This document shows, in pieces, positions 23,056 through 31,425 of a stretch of 36,397 nucleotides of DNA. A program made the translations under genes and the position numbers. The DNA lies in NCBI GenBank assembly GCA_029259015.1, contig JAPDJQ010000003.1, positions 1 to 36,397 on the forward strand. The letters are read 5' to 3'. The stretch comes from Thermoplasmatota archaeon. Lineage in GTDB: Archaea; Thermoplasmatota; E2; UBA202; JdFR-43. The stretch's first letter is position 1; the number at the start of each line of letters is the position of its first letter. The notes beneath the pieces are model-generated. The model saw only the letters and a program-made list of their open reading frames with translations. It ran no database searches and was not told the DNA's origin.

Positions 23056-23437
23056 GTTTGCAACTATGCAACAGATTATTTATGCAATATTGGAAGAAGC
23101 AAAAAAATGCAATGCAAAAGAAGTGAGTAAAGTTTTTTTAGAAATAGGAGAACTAACTTTTCTGGGAGAAGAACAATTGAAATTTGCCTTTGACATTTTG
23201 AAGGAAGAAACTATATTGGAGAATGCAGAACTTATTATAGAGAAAGTAAAGGCAAAAATAAAATGTGAATGTGGTTATGAGGGGGGTATAGAATATGGAC
23301 TTAAAGAAGAATTTCACATTGCATTCCCTATTTTAAAATGTCCTGTTTGTGGAGGGGATGTTGAAATAATAAATGGAAGAGAATGTTTAATAAAAAAAGT
23401 TGAGATGGAGATTGAAGATGTTACAGTTGAGAGATAA
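23048..23437 (+). CDS. hypA: Hydrogenase nickel incorporation protein HypA
   Basis: 129 residues. The N-terminal MHEF carries His2, the nickel ligand next to the N-terminus. The zinc domain has two cysteine pairs, CECGYEGG and CPVCGGD (about residues 73-102). It works with HypB (12018-12656) to insert nickel into the hydrogenase large subunit. It overlaps hypC by 8 bases and the preferred hypD start by 20 bases. Confidence 0.95.
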   Translation: MHEFATMQQIIYAILEEAKKCNAKEVSKVFLEIGELTFLGEEQLKFAFDILKEETILENAELIIEKVKAKIKCECGYEGGIEYGLKEEFHIAFPILKCPVCGGDVEIINGRECLIKKVEMEIEDVTVER

Positions 23438-24476
23438 GAAAATTGCAGATGAAATTTTAGCCAGAATAAAAAAACTCAATTTACAATTAAAAATAATGCA
23501 TGTATGTGGTACCCATCAGGATACAATTGTAAGGTATGGCTTGGACAGCCTGCTGAAAAATTGTGGCATAGAAGTTATACAAGGTCCAGGTTGTCCAGTT
23601 TGCGTTACTACAACACTTGAAATTCAGAAGGCAATTACTCTTGCAAAAAATGGCGTTACAGTGGCAACCTTTGGAGATATGATAAAAGTGCCTGCTGCTG
23701 GCACAAGCCTGCAAAAAGCAAGGGCGGAAGGAGGGGATGTGAGGGTAGTATATAGCATAGATGATGCTGTTAAGATGGCAGAAAAAGGAGAGGTGGTTTT
23801 TATTGGCGTTGGCTTTGAAACGACGGCCCCATCAACAGCTGTAACCCTTCTCAATGAACCAGAAAATTTTTATGTGCTGAGCTGCCATCGTTACATACCT
23901 CCTGCCTTAGATGCTTTGCTTGGAATGGGCGAGATAAAATTGGATGGGATTATTTGCCCTGGACATGTTTCAACTATAATTGGGATGGAGCCATATAAAC
24001 CTCTTTCCTCCAGATACAAAATACCTCAGGTAATAGCAGGATTTGAACCGCTTGATATATTAATGGCAGTTTATATGATTGCAAGACAAATTGATGAAGG
24101 TAGGCACGAGGTTGAAAATGAATATGTCAGGGTTGTAAGATCGGAAGGAAATAAAAAAGCACAAGAAGCTTTAAAAGAAGTTTTTAATCCTGCTGATGCA
24201 GAATGGAGAGGATTTCCGGTCATTAAAAAATCCAAAATGGCTTTGAAGAAAGAATTTGAAGAATATGATGCAGAAAAAAGATATGAAAATTTACTCGAAA
24301 ATATAGAAATGGCTGAGGAAGCAAAAGGTTGTAGATGTGGTGAAGTGTTGCGAGGCTTGATATACCCTCAGCAATGTCCATTATTTGGCAAGATTTGCAA
24401 TCCCTCCAACCCTGTTGGACCCTGTATGGTAAGTATAGAAGGAGCATGTAATATAGAATATAGATATAAAGAATGA
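23418..24476 (+). CDS. hypD: Hydrogenase maturation iron-sulfur protein HypD
   Basis: 352 residues from the ATG at 23418. Conserved motifs are MHVCGTHQDTI (C30), GPGCPVCVT (C59, C62), FGDMIKVPA, GVGFETTAPSTA, CPGHVSTIIG and a C-terminal cysteine-rich part (GCRCGEVLRGLIYPQQCPLFG) that binds a [4Fe-4S] cluster. With HypC and HypE it assembles the Fe(CN)2CO moiety. The ATG at 23418 is preceded by GGAG and matches family length; an in-frame TTG at 23400 lacks support. Followed by an ATGA-coupled winged-helix gene. Confidence 0.95.
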   Translation: MLQLRDKKIADEILARIKKLNLQLKIMHVCGTHQDTIVRYGLDSLLKNCGIEVIQGPGCPVCVTTTLEIQKAITLAKNGVTVATFGDMIKVPAAGTSLQKARAEGGDVRVVYSIDDAVKMAEKGEVVFIGVGFETTAPSTAVTLLNEPENFYVLSCHRYIPPALDALLGMGEIKLDGIICPGHVSTIIGMEPYKPLSSRYKIPQVIAGFEPLDILMAVYMIARQIDEGRHEVENEYVRVVRSEGNKKAQEALKEVFNPADAEWRGFPVIKKSKMALKKEFEEYDAEKRYENLLENIEMAEEAKGCRCGEVLRGLIYPQQCPLFGKICNPSNPVGPCMVSIEGACNIEYRYKE

Positions 24477-24784
24477 TTGAAATTAAAAAAGGAACATTAG
24501 AGGAAAGAATAATCAAAACGTTAGAGGAAGAATATCCCATAACTTTAAAAGAATTGAGTAAAAAGTTGGGCATATCAGAAAATATACTCAAGGCAAAATT
24601 GCTGAAGATGCAAACAAAAAATATTTTAGTACTTGAACCCTTACCAGATAAAATTTATGTTCGTCTTATCCGATTTGATTTTATGTTTGTTGGAAAGAGA
24701 TCTCAATATAAGTTTATAAAAAAGAAAAAAATGAAAGGCGATAAAGAAGAGAAAGAGGATGATAATAGCATAATGTATGGGTGA
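24473..24784 (+). CDS. Winged helix-turn-helix protein coupled to hypD
   Basis: 103 residues. The segment TLEERIIKTLEEEYPITLKE and LSKKLGISENILKAKLLKM form an HTH of the ArsR/Lrp-like kind, followed by a beta-wing (NILVLEPLPDKIYVRLIR) and a lysine-rich tail (KKKKMKGDKEEKEDD). It has no cysteine or other sensor domain. The ATG overlaps the hypD stop (ATGA, 24473-24476), so it is made with the Hyp proteins and may regulate hydrogenase or hyp genes, perhaps at the inverted repeat at 22778-22797. That role is an inference from position only. Confidence 0.75.
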   Translation: MIEIKKGTLEERIIKTLEEEYPITLKELSKKLGISENILKAKLLKMQTKNILVLEPLPDKIYVRLIRFDFMFVGKRSQYKFIKKKKMKGDKEEKEDDNSIMYG

Positions 24785-24785
24785 T

Positions 24786-25517
24786 TTATGCAGCCCTTAA
24801 CAAATCCATTGGCTCTATTATGCCGAGATAATTTCTATTTTTACAGACAATGACAAATCCTTGCTCCTCCATTATTTCAATTATTTTTTTAGCATCATCT
24901 TTCGGGTTACATGTTCTCACTCCAGATTCCATATAACCCTTTACGGGGGCTGCTAGCAAAGAAGTTTTTTCCTGATGATAATCTGTTATCTTCTCATGGG
25001 TTGTAATCACTTTTAAAATATTTTTTACACTGATAACACCACAAAACTTTTTATTTGATACAACTGGCAGTATTTTTTCATTCTGTTTTTTCATTAAGTT
25101 GATTGTCTCTCCAATTTCGAAATCTTCTTCTATGGCATCTATCTCTCTCATCAATGATTCTGCATTGCCTTTCAATCCGATTTCCTTTGCAATATCAAGG
25201 GCAGTAACATAACCAAGCAATTCTTTCTCCTTGGTGACTATTATTTTATCAACGCCGCTCTTAATCATTTTATTCTTTGCTTTCGCTATTGAATATGTTG
25301 CATCAAGTTTTGGCACACCGACAACAAAATCCTTGATTTTTTCCTTGCCCGATAACTTGCTTTTTATTAATTTCCTTTCATCTATTATTCCCCATGGCCT
25401 TTTTCCATCCATTATTATTGGAAAATCCGTTTCTCCATACAGATAGCCAAATATCTTGCTAATTTCTTCATTTTTATCAATTTCTCTAAAATTTCTTCTC
25501 ACAATATTTTCCAACAT
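24786..25517 (-). CDS. Four-CBS-domain protein
   Basis: 243 residues made of tandem CBS motifs, with repeated patterns such as FPIIMDGKRPWGIIDERKL, KIIVTKEKELLGYVTALDIAKE, ILPVVSNKKFCGVISVKNILK and FVIVCKNRNYLGIIEPMDLL. These form two Bateman modules that usually sense AMP, ATP or SAM. There is no attached enzyme or DNA-binding domain, so the target is unknown. I use ATG 25517; an in-frame TTG at 25532 is less likely. Divergent from the MazG-like gene, with one TATA element in the 41-base gap. Confidence 0.85.
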   Translation of the reverse strand: MLENIVRRNFREIDKNEEISKIFGYLYGETDFPIIMDGKRPWGIIDERKLIKSKLSGKEKIKDFVVGVPKLDATYSIAKAKNKMIKSGVDKIIVTKEKELLGYVTALDIAKEIGLKGNAESLMREIDAIEEDFEIGETINLMKKQNEKILPVVSNKKFCGVISVKNILKVITTHEKITDYHQEKTSLLAAPVKGYMESGVRTCNPKDDAKKIIEIMEEQGFVIVCKNRNYLGIIEPMDLLRAA

Positions 25518-25533
25518 TAGGCATAATAACAAA

Positions 25534-25541
25534 TTTTTATA
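25534..25541. promoter_or_regulatory. Shared bidirectional TATA element for CBS and MazG-like genes
   Basis: TTTTTATAC read on the plus strand and GTATAAAAA on the minus strand lie about 21 bases from both start codons (25517 minus, 25559 plus). No second TATA fits in the 41-base gap. Confidence 0.5.
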
Positions 25542-25558
25542 CTAAAGCTTTTTCTATT

Positions 25559-25861
25559 ATGGAAGAAATAATTAAAAAACTTGAAGAATTTGTTGAAAAA
25601 AGAAACTGGAGGCAATTTCATTCTCCAAAAAATCTTGCCGTTTCAATAGCAATAGAAGCTGCCGAGTTATTGGAACATTTTCAGTGGCATGATTATGGAT
25701 TTGAGGAAGTCATAGCAAATGAAAAGAAAAAGAAAGAAATTGAGGAAGAAATAGCAGATATTATGATATACTGCCTCCTGTTCCTTAACTATATGGGGGC
25801 AGATATTAACGAAGTTTTAATGAAAAAAATAAAGAAAAATGAAGAAAAGTATGAAATATGA
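25559..25861 (+). CDS. MazG-like nucleotide pyrophosphohydrolase
   Basis: 100 residues of the all-alpha NTP pyrophosphatase superfamily (RS21-C6/dCTPase-like). The metal-binding motif is IEAAELLEHFQW (ExxE) and, further on, EEEIADIMIY (ExxD). SPKNLAVSIAIEAAEL is typical for this group. It hydrolyses non-canonical or excess dNTPs to NMP. Single domain and complete; not in an operon with the downstream surface-protein gene, which has its own promoter. Confidence 0.88.
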   Translation: MEEIIKKLEEFVEKRNWRQFHSPKNLAVSIAIEAAELLEHFQWHDYGFEEVIANEKKKKEIEEEIADIMIYCLLFLNYMGADINEVLMKKIKKNEEKYEI

Positions 25862-25903
25862 CTAGAATTTAAAGATGTGGTAATCTTGAAAAAAAGCAAA
25901 ATA

Positions 25904-25910
25904 TTTATAA
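25904..25910 (+). promoter_or_regulatory. TATA box for surface-protein gene
   Basis: TTTATAA; predicted start of transcription near 25932, giving a leader of about 80 bases. Unlike most genes here this one is not leaderless. Confidence 0.55.
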
Positions 25911-25940
25911 AAAAGAAGGGAATTCTTAAGTTGTCCTAAA

Positions 25941-26000
25941 ATGGAGCGAATAAAAAAGAAAAGGTTAAAAAAGGGTAAGCATTTTAGATGGCAAATTTAA
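25941..26000 (+). CDS. Basic 19-residue upstream ORF in leader of the surface-protein gene
   Basis: ATG at 25941 about 8 bases after the predicted transcription start, with the reading MERIKKKRLKKGKHFRWQI and TAA at 25998-26000. More than half of the residues are Lys, Arg or His. The stop codon overlaps the ribosome site AAGGGGGA (25999-26006) of the next gene, so ribosomes ending here would meet the main start. It may be a leader peptide or simply leader sequence; the AT-rich composition makes lysine codons likely by chance. Confidence 0.4.
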   Translation: MERIKKKRLKKGKHFRWQI

Positions 26001-26011
26001 GGGGGAATAAA

Positions 26012-29000
26012 ATGTATGGGAAAAAATTAGTTAAAAGGGTAGGGTGTTTAGTAATTGCAGCCGTAATAGTAGCGAGCGCTTTCGCTGTATTACCGGGGAA
26101 CTATAAGAATGTAGAGGCTTTGACAATTACAACCACTGTAGTGGTATCAGAAATAATGTATGATCCAAATGCAACGTACAATGAATGGATAGAATTGTTT
26201 AATCCAACAGATACGGTCATTAATCTAACAGGGTGGGTCATAAAAGATAAAGCAAATAATACTTTTGGCGACCTCACAAATGTTGAAATTCCTGCTTATG
26301 GCTACTATGTGGTGGAAGATTCTAATGTATTAAATAATGATGGAGATGAAATACATATTTATGATGATACCGGCGCAGAAATAATCAATATCTCCTTCAG
26401 TGATGGTGCCGCAACCAATCATTCCTTAGAACTGGGCGAAGACGATGTATGGTATGAAGGTCCAGAAGGCGGTACACCCGGCATGCCGAACAGCGTTATG
26501 AATGCCCCGGTGACAACTCATAAGCTAGAAGGAGAGGAAACTGCTTGGGGCTGGTATGTAACAAATGTAACAGTAACATTAAATGCAACAGATGAAACAG
26601 ATGTAAAAGAAACAAAATACAGCATCGATGGAGGTGCTTGGATAACTTATACAGGGCCTTTTGTAATTGAAGAGCCAGGCACCCATATTGTTGAATATTA
26701 TTCTGTTGATATTTGGGGTGTTGAAGAAGCACATCATAATTTCACTGTTAAGATTGCAAATCTTTCATCTGCCCTAGAAGTTACGCCGACTTCTGCAGAT
26801 TGGAACACAACACATACCATAATAGTGGAAAACGCTGTGGGCAATGTAGCTTTATATGCTCCTCGCGAAGACACACCTCGCAAGACAGGTACAGGCGCTT
26901 ATATCCAGTGGTCATATTTCACGTTTGATGTGAGCGGCAAATGGTGGGTTGCTGATTTTGTTGACAGCGAATGTAATGCTGTAGCAATAGATGTAAGCCC
27001 AATTGCACTCGATGTAAATGCAACCCCTGATGAAGTAGACTATGTGAAGTTTGGACAGCCAGGCAGCTATATAAACATAGAAGGAACAGTTATGATGAAT
27101 GGAGAGGCAGCAACACAAGCAACAGTTAGACTTACATATCCAGATGGAAGCTTTGACACCACAGGTGTGGCGGCGGATGGAAGTTACAGTTTCTTGGATA
27201 TAAATATTGGGCAGAAAGGAGCTGGAGAATATAATGTTTCAGCATATATTGGTGATGCAGAATATCCAAATGCATTTGGATACGATGTTGTTGTGGTTAA
27301 CCCTGTTGCGCCAAACATAACTTTGATAAGTAATAATGCAGTTGGTGGCTTTGATATTGGTACAGTTGTTTTTGAAGTAACATATCCAGAAGATGGATTG
27401 GCATTGCTTGCCAGCGATTATAACATCTCCATATACAAAGATGGTGAACTTTATGCCTGGTATACAAAGACAGGAGCAACAATTGAAACAGGAGGTCCAA
27501 TTAATTTTGATATAGTTGGCAAACTCCTCAATCTCACATCAGGTATGTGGGAAGCTGGCGATTATGTCATAAACATAAGCGTTGATGTTACAGAAGATGG
27601 AAACTGGGAATATATAGGAGAAGCAGACTATACAATTCAGGCAGCTCCTCCAGTAAATCTCAAGCTTTTGAGTTCATCAGAAATTAATGTAATGGATGCA
27701 GAGAACAACAGCCAAGTAATACAAATCCAGATATTCGGCGAGAATATGACAACATATGGAACCCCAGAAGCTTTGGGAGTAGGAGCAGATAATGAGAATA
27801 TCACAGATCGCATAAGTGTAGAAGGAGATATATTGTATGCGCCACCAAAAACAGCATATGAGTACTGGAAAGATGGAATATGGAATATAACAGTATTCCC
27901 AACAAAAGGAAATGGAAAGATTTATGTTAACGTAACATGGCCAGATAAGGGAGAAGCTGGAGAGACCATCAGTGTTATAAAAGGAGGATACATTACAGCT
28001 GAACCAGATACAATTATTGTGGATACACCAACAAACATAACAGTTACAGTTAAGGACAATTATGGAAACATAGTTCCAAATGCTCAGGTTATGATGTATT
28101 ATGAAGATGAAAATGTGCCATACAAGCTTGCAGAGGCGGTAGAGAATGGAAGCATAACTGGAGATGGCTCAAGTGGTAAGGGATTAAATGGTGTATATGA
28201 ATTCACAATTTCATCCAAATATGCAGCTCGAAATATCATTGTTGTTGCAACCTTCCAGACACCAGGTGGAGAAACCTTCTATGCATATGCAAAAATACGC
28301 TCGCAGCCAGCTCATGATTTAGATGTGGCTTTGGCACCAGCAAATGTTTTGGCTGGCGAAATGACAGAGTTTGCAGTGAATATAACAAGAAATGGCGCAC
28401 CATATGCAGATACATTTGAATTTTACATACTAAATGAAACAGAATTGCAGATGCTGCATGATGGCGAATTGGAGCTAACAGATGGAGTGGCATATACTGG
28501 AAGTGATGGAAACTATACCTTTGAGAGATACTTTACAGAGACAGGTACATATTATCTGTATGTGAGGACAACAGATAAGAAGCACGATAATATGAACAAT
28601 GAGCCGAGCTTTACCGTATCAAAAGCAACAGTAACTGTGGACCCAAGCCTACTCGTTAAGAACGTGGATAAGAATGTAACCCTCGTGTTCAATGTTGAGT
28701 GGAATGGTCAGGATGTTGATGGCACACTACTCATTTATGGATTGCAGGAAGTAGCAAGCTTCGAAGCATATGTAGAAAATGGAACATATGAACTTGCAAT
28801 AGAGAATGGAACAGGAACACTTGAAAATGTAACAGCTATTGCAACAGGTACATTAACATTTGAATTCAAGGCAGCAACAGAAGGAAGCGTTTATGCTGAT
28901 GCAGATGGCAGTTTGGAGATAACAACACCAACCATAGAGATTGTTGAGCCAGCAGAAAAGGTAGCATTCTTGGCAGAGGAAAATCTGATAACAATAGTAG

Positions 29001-29518
29001 TCAAGCATCCATTGACTGGCAATGGTGTGGCTGGATTGAAGGTAGAGATAATCACACCAACAAGAGGAGAACCAGTTGAAGTAGGCAAAACAGACGAGAA
29101 TGGAAAACTAATATTCGGAATTGTACCACTACAGACAGGAAAGATAAAGATACTGGTAGGCGGCGAAGAAGCGGGAGAGATAGACATATGGATTGGCCTG
29201 AAGATAGTCGTTGCATCAGAGATTGAGAAAGACAATGAAGTCACAATATTGATTACTACAAGAGGCGGAAAGCCTGTAGAAGGAGCAACTGTGAAGGTAA
29301 ATGGTGCAACAATTGGTACAACAGATGCAAATGGAGAGATCAAATATAAACCAACAGAAGAAGGAACAATAACAATAACAGCAGAAAAGGATGGCTATTA
29401 TGCAGCCACAAAGACAATCACTGTAAAGAAGGGAGCAGAAACACCTGGATTTGAATTTGTCGGCATTGCAGTAGCAATAGCCTTAATCGCATTGATATAC
29501 AGAAAAAGAAGAAAGTAA
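26012..29518 (+). CDS. Large secreted surface protein with lamin-tail and Ig-like domains and PGF-CTERM-like anchor
   Basis: 1168 residues. A signal peptide (1-35) precedes a lamin-tail domain (about 38-145: VVSEIMYDPNATYNEWIELFNP, NLTGWVIKDK, GYYVVEDSN), an OmpL47/chitobiase-like domain (about 155-230: KYSIDGGAWITYTGPF) and a series of Ig-like/carboxypeptidase-regulatory repeats. The end is KGAETPGFEFVGIAVAIALI plus a basic tail: the PGF motif, one membrane helix and KRRK of an archaeosortase-processed PGF-CTERM signal. N-x-S/T sequons are frequent, suggesting N-glycosylation. The ATG at 26012 is used because AAGGGGGA lies 6 bases upstream; an in-frame ATG at 25988 is possible. Likely an S-layer or surface protein. 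No archaeosortase gene is in the window. Confidence 0.85.
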   Translation: MYGKKLVKRVGCLVIAAVIVASAFAVLPGNYKNVEALTITTTVVVSEIMYDPNATYNEWIELFNPTDTVINLTGWVIKDKANNTFGDLTNVEIPAYGYYVVEDSNVLNNDGDEIHIYDDTGAEIINISFSDGAATNHSLELGEDDVWYEGPEGGTPGMPNSVMNAPVTTHKLEGEETAWGWYVTNVTVTLNATDETDVKETKYSIDGGAWITYTGPFVIEEPGTHIVEYYSVDIWGVEEAHHNFTVKIANLSSALEVTPTSADWNTTHTIIVENAVGNVALYAPREDTPRKTGTGAYIQWSYFTFDVSGKWWVADFVDSECNAVAIDVSPIALDVNATPDEVDYVKFGQPGSYINIEGTVMMNGEAATQATVRLTYPDGSFDTTGVAADGSYSFLDINIGQKGAGEYNVSAYIGDAEYPNAFGYDVVVVNPVAPNITLISNNAVGGFDIGTVVFEVTYPEDGLALLASDYNISIYKDGELYAWYTKTGATIETGGPINFDIVGKLLNLTSGMWEAGDYVINISVDVTEDGNWEYIGEADYTIQAAPPVNLKLLSSSEINVMDAENNSQVIQIQIFGENMTTYGTPEALGVGADNENITDRISVEGDILYAPPKTAYEYWKDGIWNITVFPTKGNGKIYVNVTWPDKGEAGETISVIKGGYITAEPDTIIVDTPTNITVTVKDNYGNIVPNAQVMMYYEDENVPYKLAEAVENGSITGDGSSGKGLNGVYEFTISSKYAARNIIVVATFQTPGGETFYAYAKIRSQPAHDLDVALAPANVLAGEMTEFAVNITRNGAPYADTFEFYILNETELQMLHDGELELTDGVAYTGSDGNYTFERYFTETGTYYLYVRTTDKKHDNMNNEPSFTVSKATVTVDPSLLVKNVDKNVTLVFNVEWNGQDVDGTLLIYGLQEVASFEAYVENGTYELAIENGTGTLENVTAIATGTLTFEFKAATEGSVYADADGSLEITTPTIEIVEPAEKVAFLAEENLITIVVKHPLTGNGVAGLKVEIITPTRGEPVEVGKTDENGKLIFGIVPLQTGKIKILVGGEEAGEIDIWIGLKIVVASEIEKDNEVTILITTRGGKPVEGATVKVNGATIGTTDANGEIKYKPTEEGTITITAEKDGYYAATKTITVKKGAETPGFEFVGIAVAIALIALIYRKRRK

Positions 29519-29562
29519 ACAAAACACCCCTCTTTCCTTTTCCAAAATATTTTAATACATCC

Positions 29563-29577
29563 TTTTTATTTTTTTTT
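29563..29577 (+). terminator. T-rich terminator candidate after surface-protein gene
   Basis: A run of 14 T with a single A about 45 bases after the stop codon, of the type that ends archaeal transcripts. It lies between the hsp20 TATA (29551-29557) and ATG, so it may instead be an initiator-region T tract. Confidence 0.35.
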
Positions 29578-29581
29578 AAAA

Positions 29582-29989
29582 ATGATATTTGATGATGAAA
29601 AAAGAAGAAAAAAAGATGCAGAAGACTTTGAGAAGATAGTTAAAGAGATGGAAAAAATAATTGAGGAGGCGTTTAAAAGCGCCTTCAATATGCAGCCTTT
29701 TGTAAAAGGTTTTTCATTAAAAATAAATGAGAATGGAGAGCCAAGCTTTGAAGAACTCGGATTTGAAGATGAAAAAGGAGATATTTTTGAAGATGAAAAT
29801 AAGATATACATAACCCTTGAATTGCCAAATGTTGATGAGAAGGAAATTAAAGTTAAGTTAAAGAATGGCGTACTTGAAATTATTGCAGGAGATGACATAA
29901 AGGAAATAAAGTTACCAACTAAGGTGAAAAAAAGAATAAAGAAAACTTTCCGTAATGGAATACTGGATATAGAACTCGAGAAACTATGA
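29582..29989 (+). CDS. Short Hsp20/alpha-crystallin family protein
   Basis: 135 residues. A helical acidic/basic N-terminal part (1-65) is followed by a short alpha-crystallin domain (about 66-135): IYITLELPNVDEKEIKVKLKNGVLEI and KTFRNGILDIELEKL. It ends right after the last beta strand, so the C-terminal I-x-I tail that links oligomers in typical small heat-shock proteins is missing. A chaperone role is plausible, but assembly must differ. TATA-like TTTAATA (29551-29557) is 28 bases upstream. Its end overlaps the end of trpS by 6 bases. Confidence 0.8.
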   Translation: MIFDDEKRRKKDAEDFEKIVKEMEKIIEEAFKSAFNMQPFVKGFSLKINENGEPSFEELGFEDEKGDIFEDENKIYITLELPNVDEKEIKVKLKNGVLEIIAGDDIKEIKLPTKVKKRIKKTFRNGILDIELEKL

Positions 29990-31276
29990 GATATATTCTT
30001 TGAGCATATCTTTTGCACCTTCCCTTTTTTCTTTTAAATCAGTCAGGAACTGCTCAATTAGCTGATAAGCCAGCTTTTTGCATTCTCCACATAGCAACTC
30101 CCCTTCTTTGCATCTGCTGTATATGTTTTGTAATTCTTTATCGTCTTCAAGAATGCCATATGTGAACAACTCATAAATGATACATTCTTCTGGCTTTCCC
30201 CCATGCTTGCGTTGCTCTTCTGCTGTCATTGCTCCTCCCGTTTTTGCTGCCCATATCTTTTTCTTTGCTTCTTGTGGCGAATCAGTTAAAAATAATGCAT
30301 ACTGTGGTCTGCTGCTCGACATTTTGTTGCCATCCAGGCCAGAAATGAAACGATGATAGGTGGATGAAGGAAGTATGAAGCCATAGCCGCCATGGCTACG
30401 CTCTATTTTTGCCAGTTCACAATCCAAGGAGAAAATATCATTTACTTTTGCGTAAATTGCCTTGTAATCATCCTTTCTTTCAATAACTTCTCCGTGCTTT
30501 TTTATGATCTCTTCCGCTTCGTCCAACAATTCTTTCACATTTTCATTGCCTTTGACAAACACCCCTATTTTTTCATCCTGCGGGATTATGCTATAGAGGC
30601 GATGAGCATCTGCCAGGTCACGGCAAAATCTTATGTGAGGATCTTGATCCACGCCAACTGGCACAAGCGTCGGGCATAAGCCAGAATATTTTTCCATTTG
30701 GACATGCAATATATCGCCTGTTTGCACAAAAGGAGCAAATACATGTGCCATATTTGTTGAGCCTTTGAAGCCATATATCGCATTTACTTCAGATAAATTC
30801 GCTTTTTTGGCAAGTAAATAAGCCAGATCTTTCACATCTTCATTTTTTGACTGAAAGTAAATGCGGCATGGTTCCAAGCCAAGAGCTATGTAATTTAAAA
30901 TGTATTCTTCTATTGCTATCCTTTCTGCCTCTTTTAAAGAATAGCCTCTCGTGGCATATGCCTCTATGTCTGCAACAGCTATGTTGACATCTGCTCCTAT
31001 ACTCTGATAATATATTGCCTGGTCTATGACAATCTTATGTCCAAAATGCATTTTTCCTGATGGCATTAAACCTGTAAGTAAAGCCCATGGTTTGCCATTC
31101 TTTATTGCATCCTTTATTCTCTCAAAATCTCTGTGCCCAAATACTATTTTACGGCGAAAGAAAAAAGGAGGATGAGGCAAATCTTTCCATAATTCTTCCT
31201 CAAATTTTTTAATTCCAAAGTCCTCAAAGAGCTTTTCATATTCATATTTCTGTGAACCCCATGGATCTATAATCAT
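29984..31276 (-). CDS. trpS: Tryptophanyl-tRNA synthetase
   Basis: 430 residues, archaeal/eukaryotic-type class I enzyme that charges tRNA-Trp. The HIGH equivalent is HFGH in TGLMPSGKMHFGHK, followed by PVGVDQDPHIRFCRDLA and the KMSKS loop KMSSS. A C-terminal CGECKKL is present. I place the start at ATG 31276 (MIIDPWGSQKYEYEKL); TTAATTAA (31298-31305) is about 25 bases upstream and the sequence from there fits homologues. An in-frame ATG at 31297 would add 7 residues. Single gene, convergent with hsp20. Confidence 0.94.
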   Translation of the reverse strand: MIIDPWGSQKYEYEKLFEDFGIKKFEEELWKDLPHPPFFFRRKIVFGHRDFERIKDAIKNGKPWALLTGLMPSGKMHFGHKIVIDQAIYYQSIGADVNIAVADIEAYATRGYSLKEAERIAIEEYILNYIALGLEPCRIYFQSKNEDVKDLAYLLAKKANLSEVNAIYGFKGSTNMAHVFAPFVQTGDILHVQMEKYSGLCPTLVPVGVDQDPHIRFCRDLADAHRLYSIIPQDEKIGVFVKGNENVKELLDEAEEIIKKHGEVIERKDDYKAIYAKVNDIFSLDCELAKIERSHGGYGFILPSSTYHRFISGLDGNKMSSSRPQYALFLTDSPQEAKKKIWAAKTGGAMTAEEQRKHGGKPEECIIYELFTYGILEDDKELQNIYSRCKEGELLCGECKKLAYQLIEQFLTDLKEKREGAKDMLKEYIS

Positions 31277-31425
31277 AATTTTTGCATGCTTTCCCATTAA
31301 TTAAGTTTATCGATTTACGAAACAATCTTTTGCAGCATAATTGCATATGTAAAATAGACTCAGTAAATCTTTCAAGCTGAGAATAACGGGGGGAAAGAAT
31401 TTAGCGTCGACGCATTTCAATCTCC

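Noticed and set aside
31298-31425. Structured RNA or terminator around the palindrome GCGTCGACGC (31404-31413)
   Set aside because: An isolated 10-bp palindrome in a 128-base gap, without a T run or further pairing; insufficient support.
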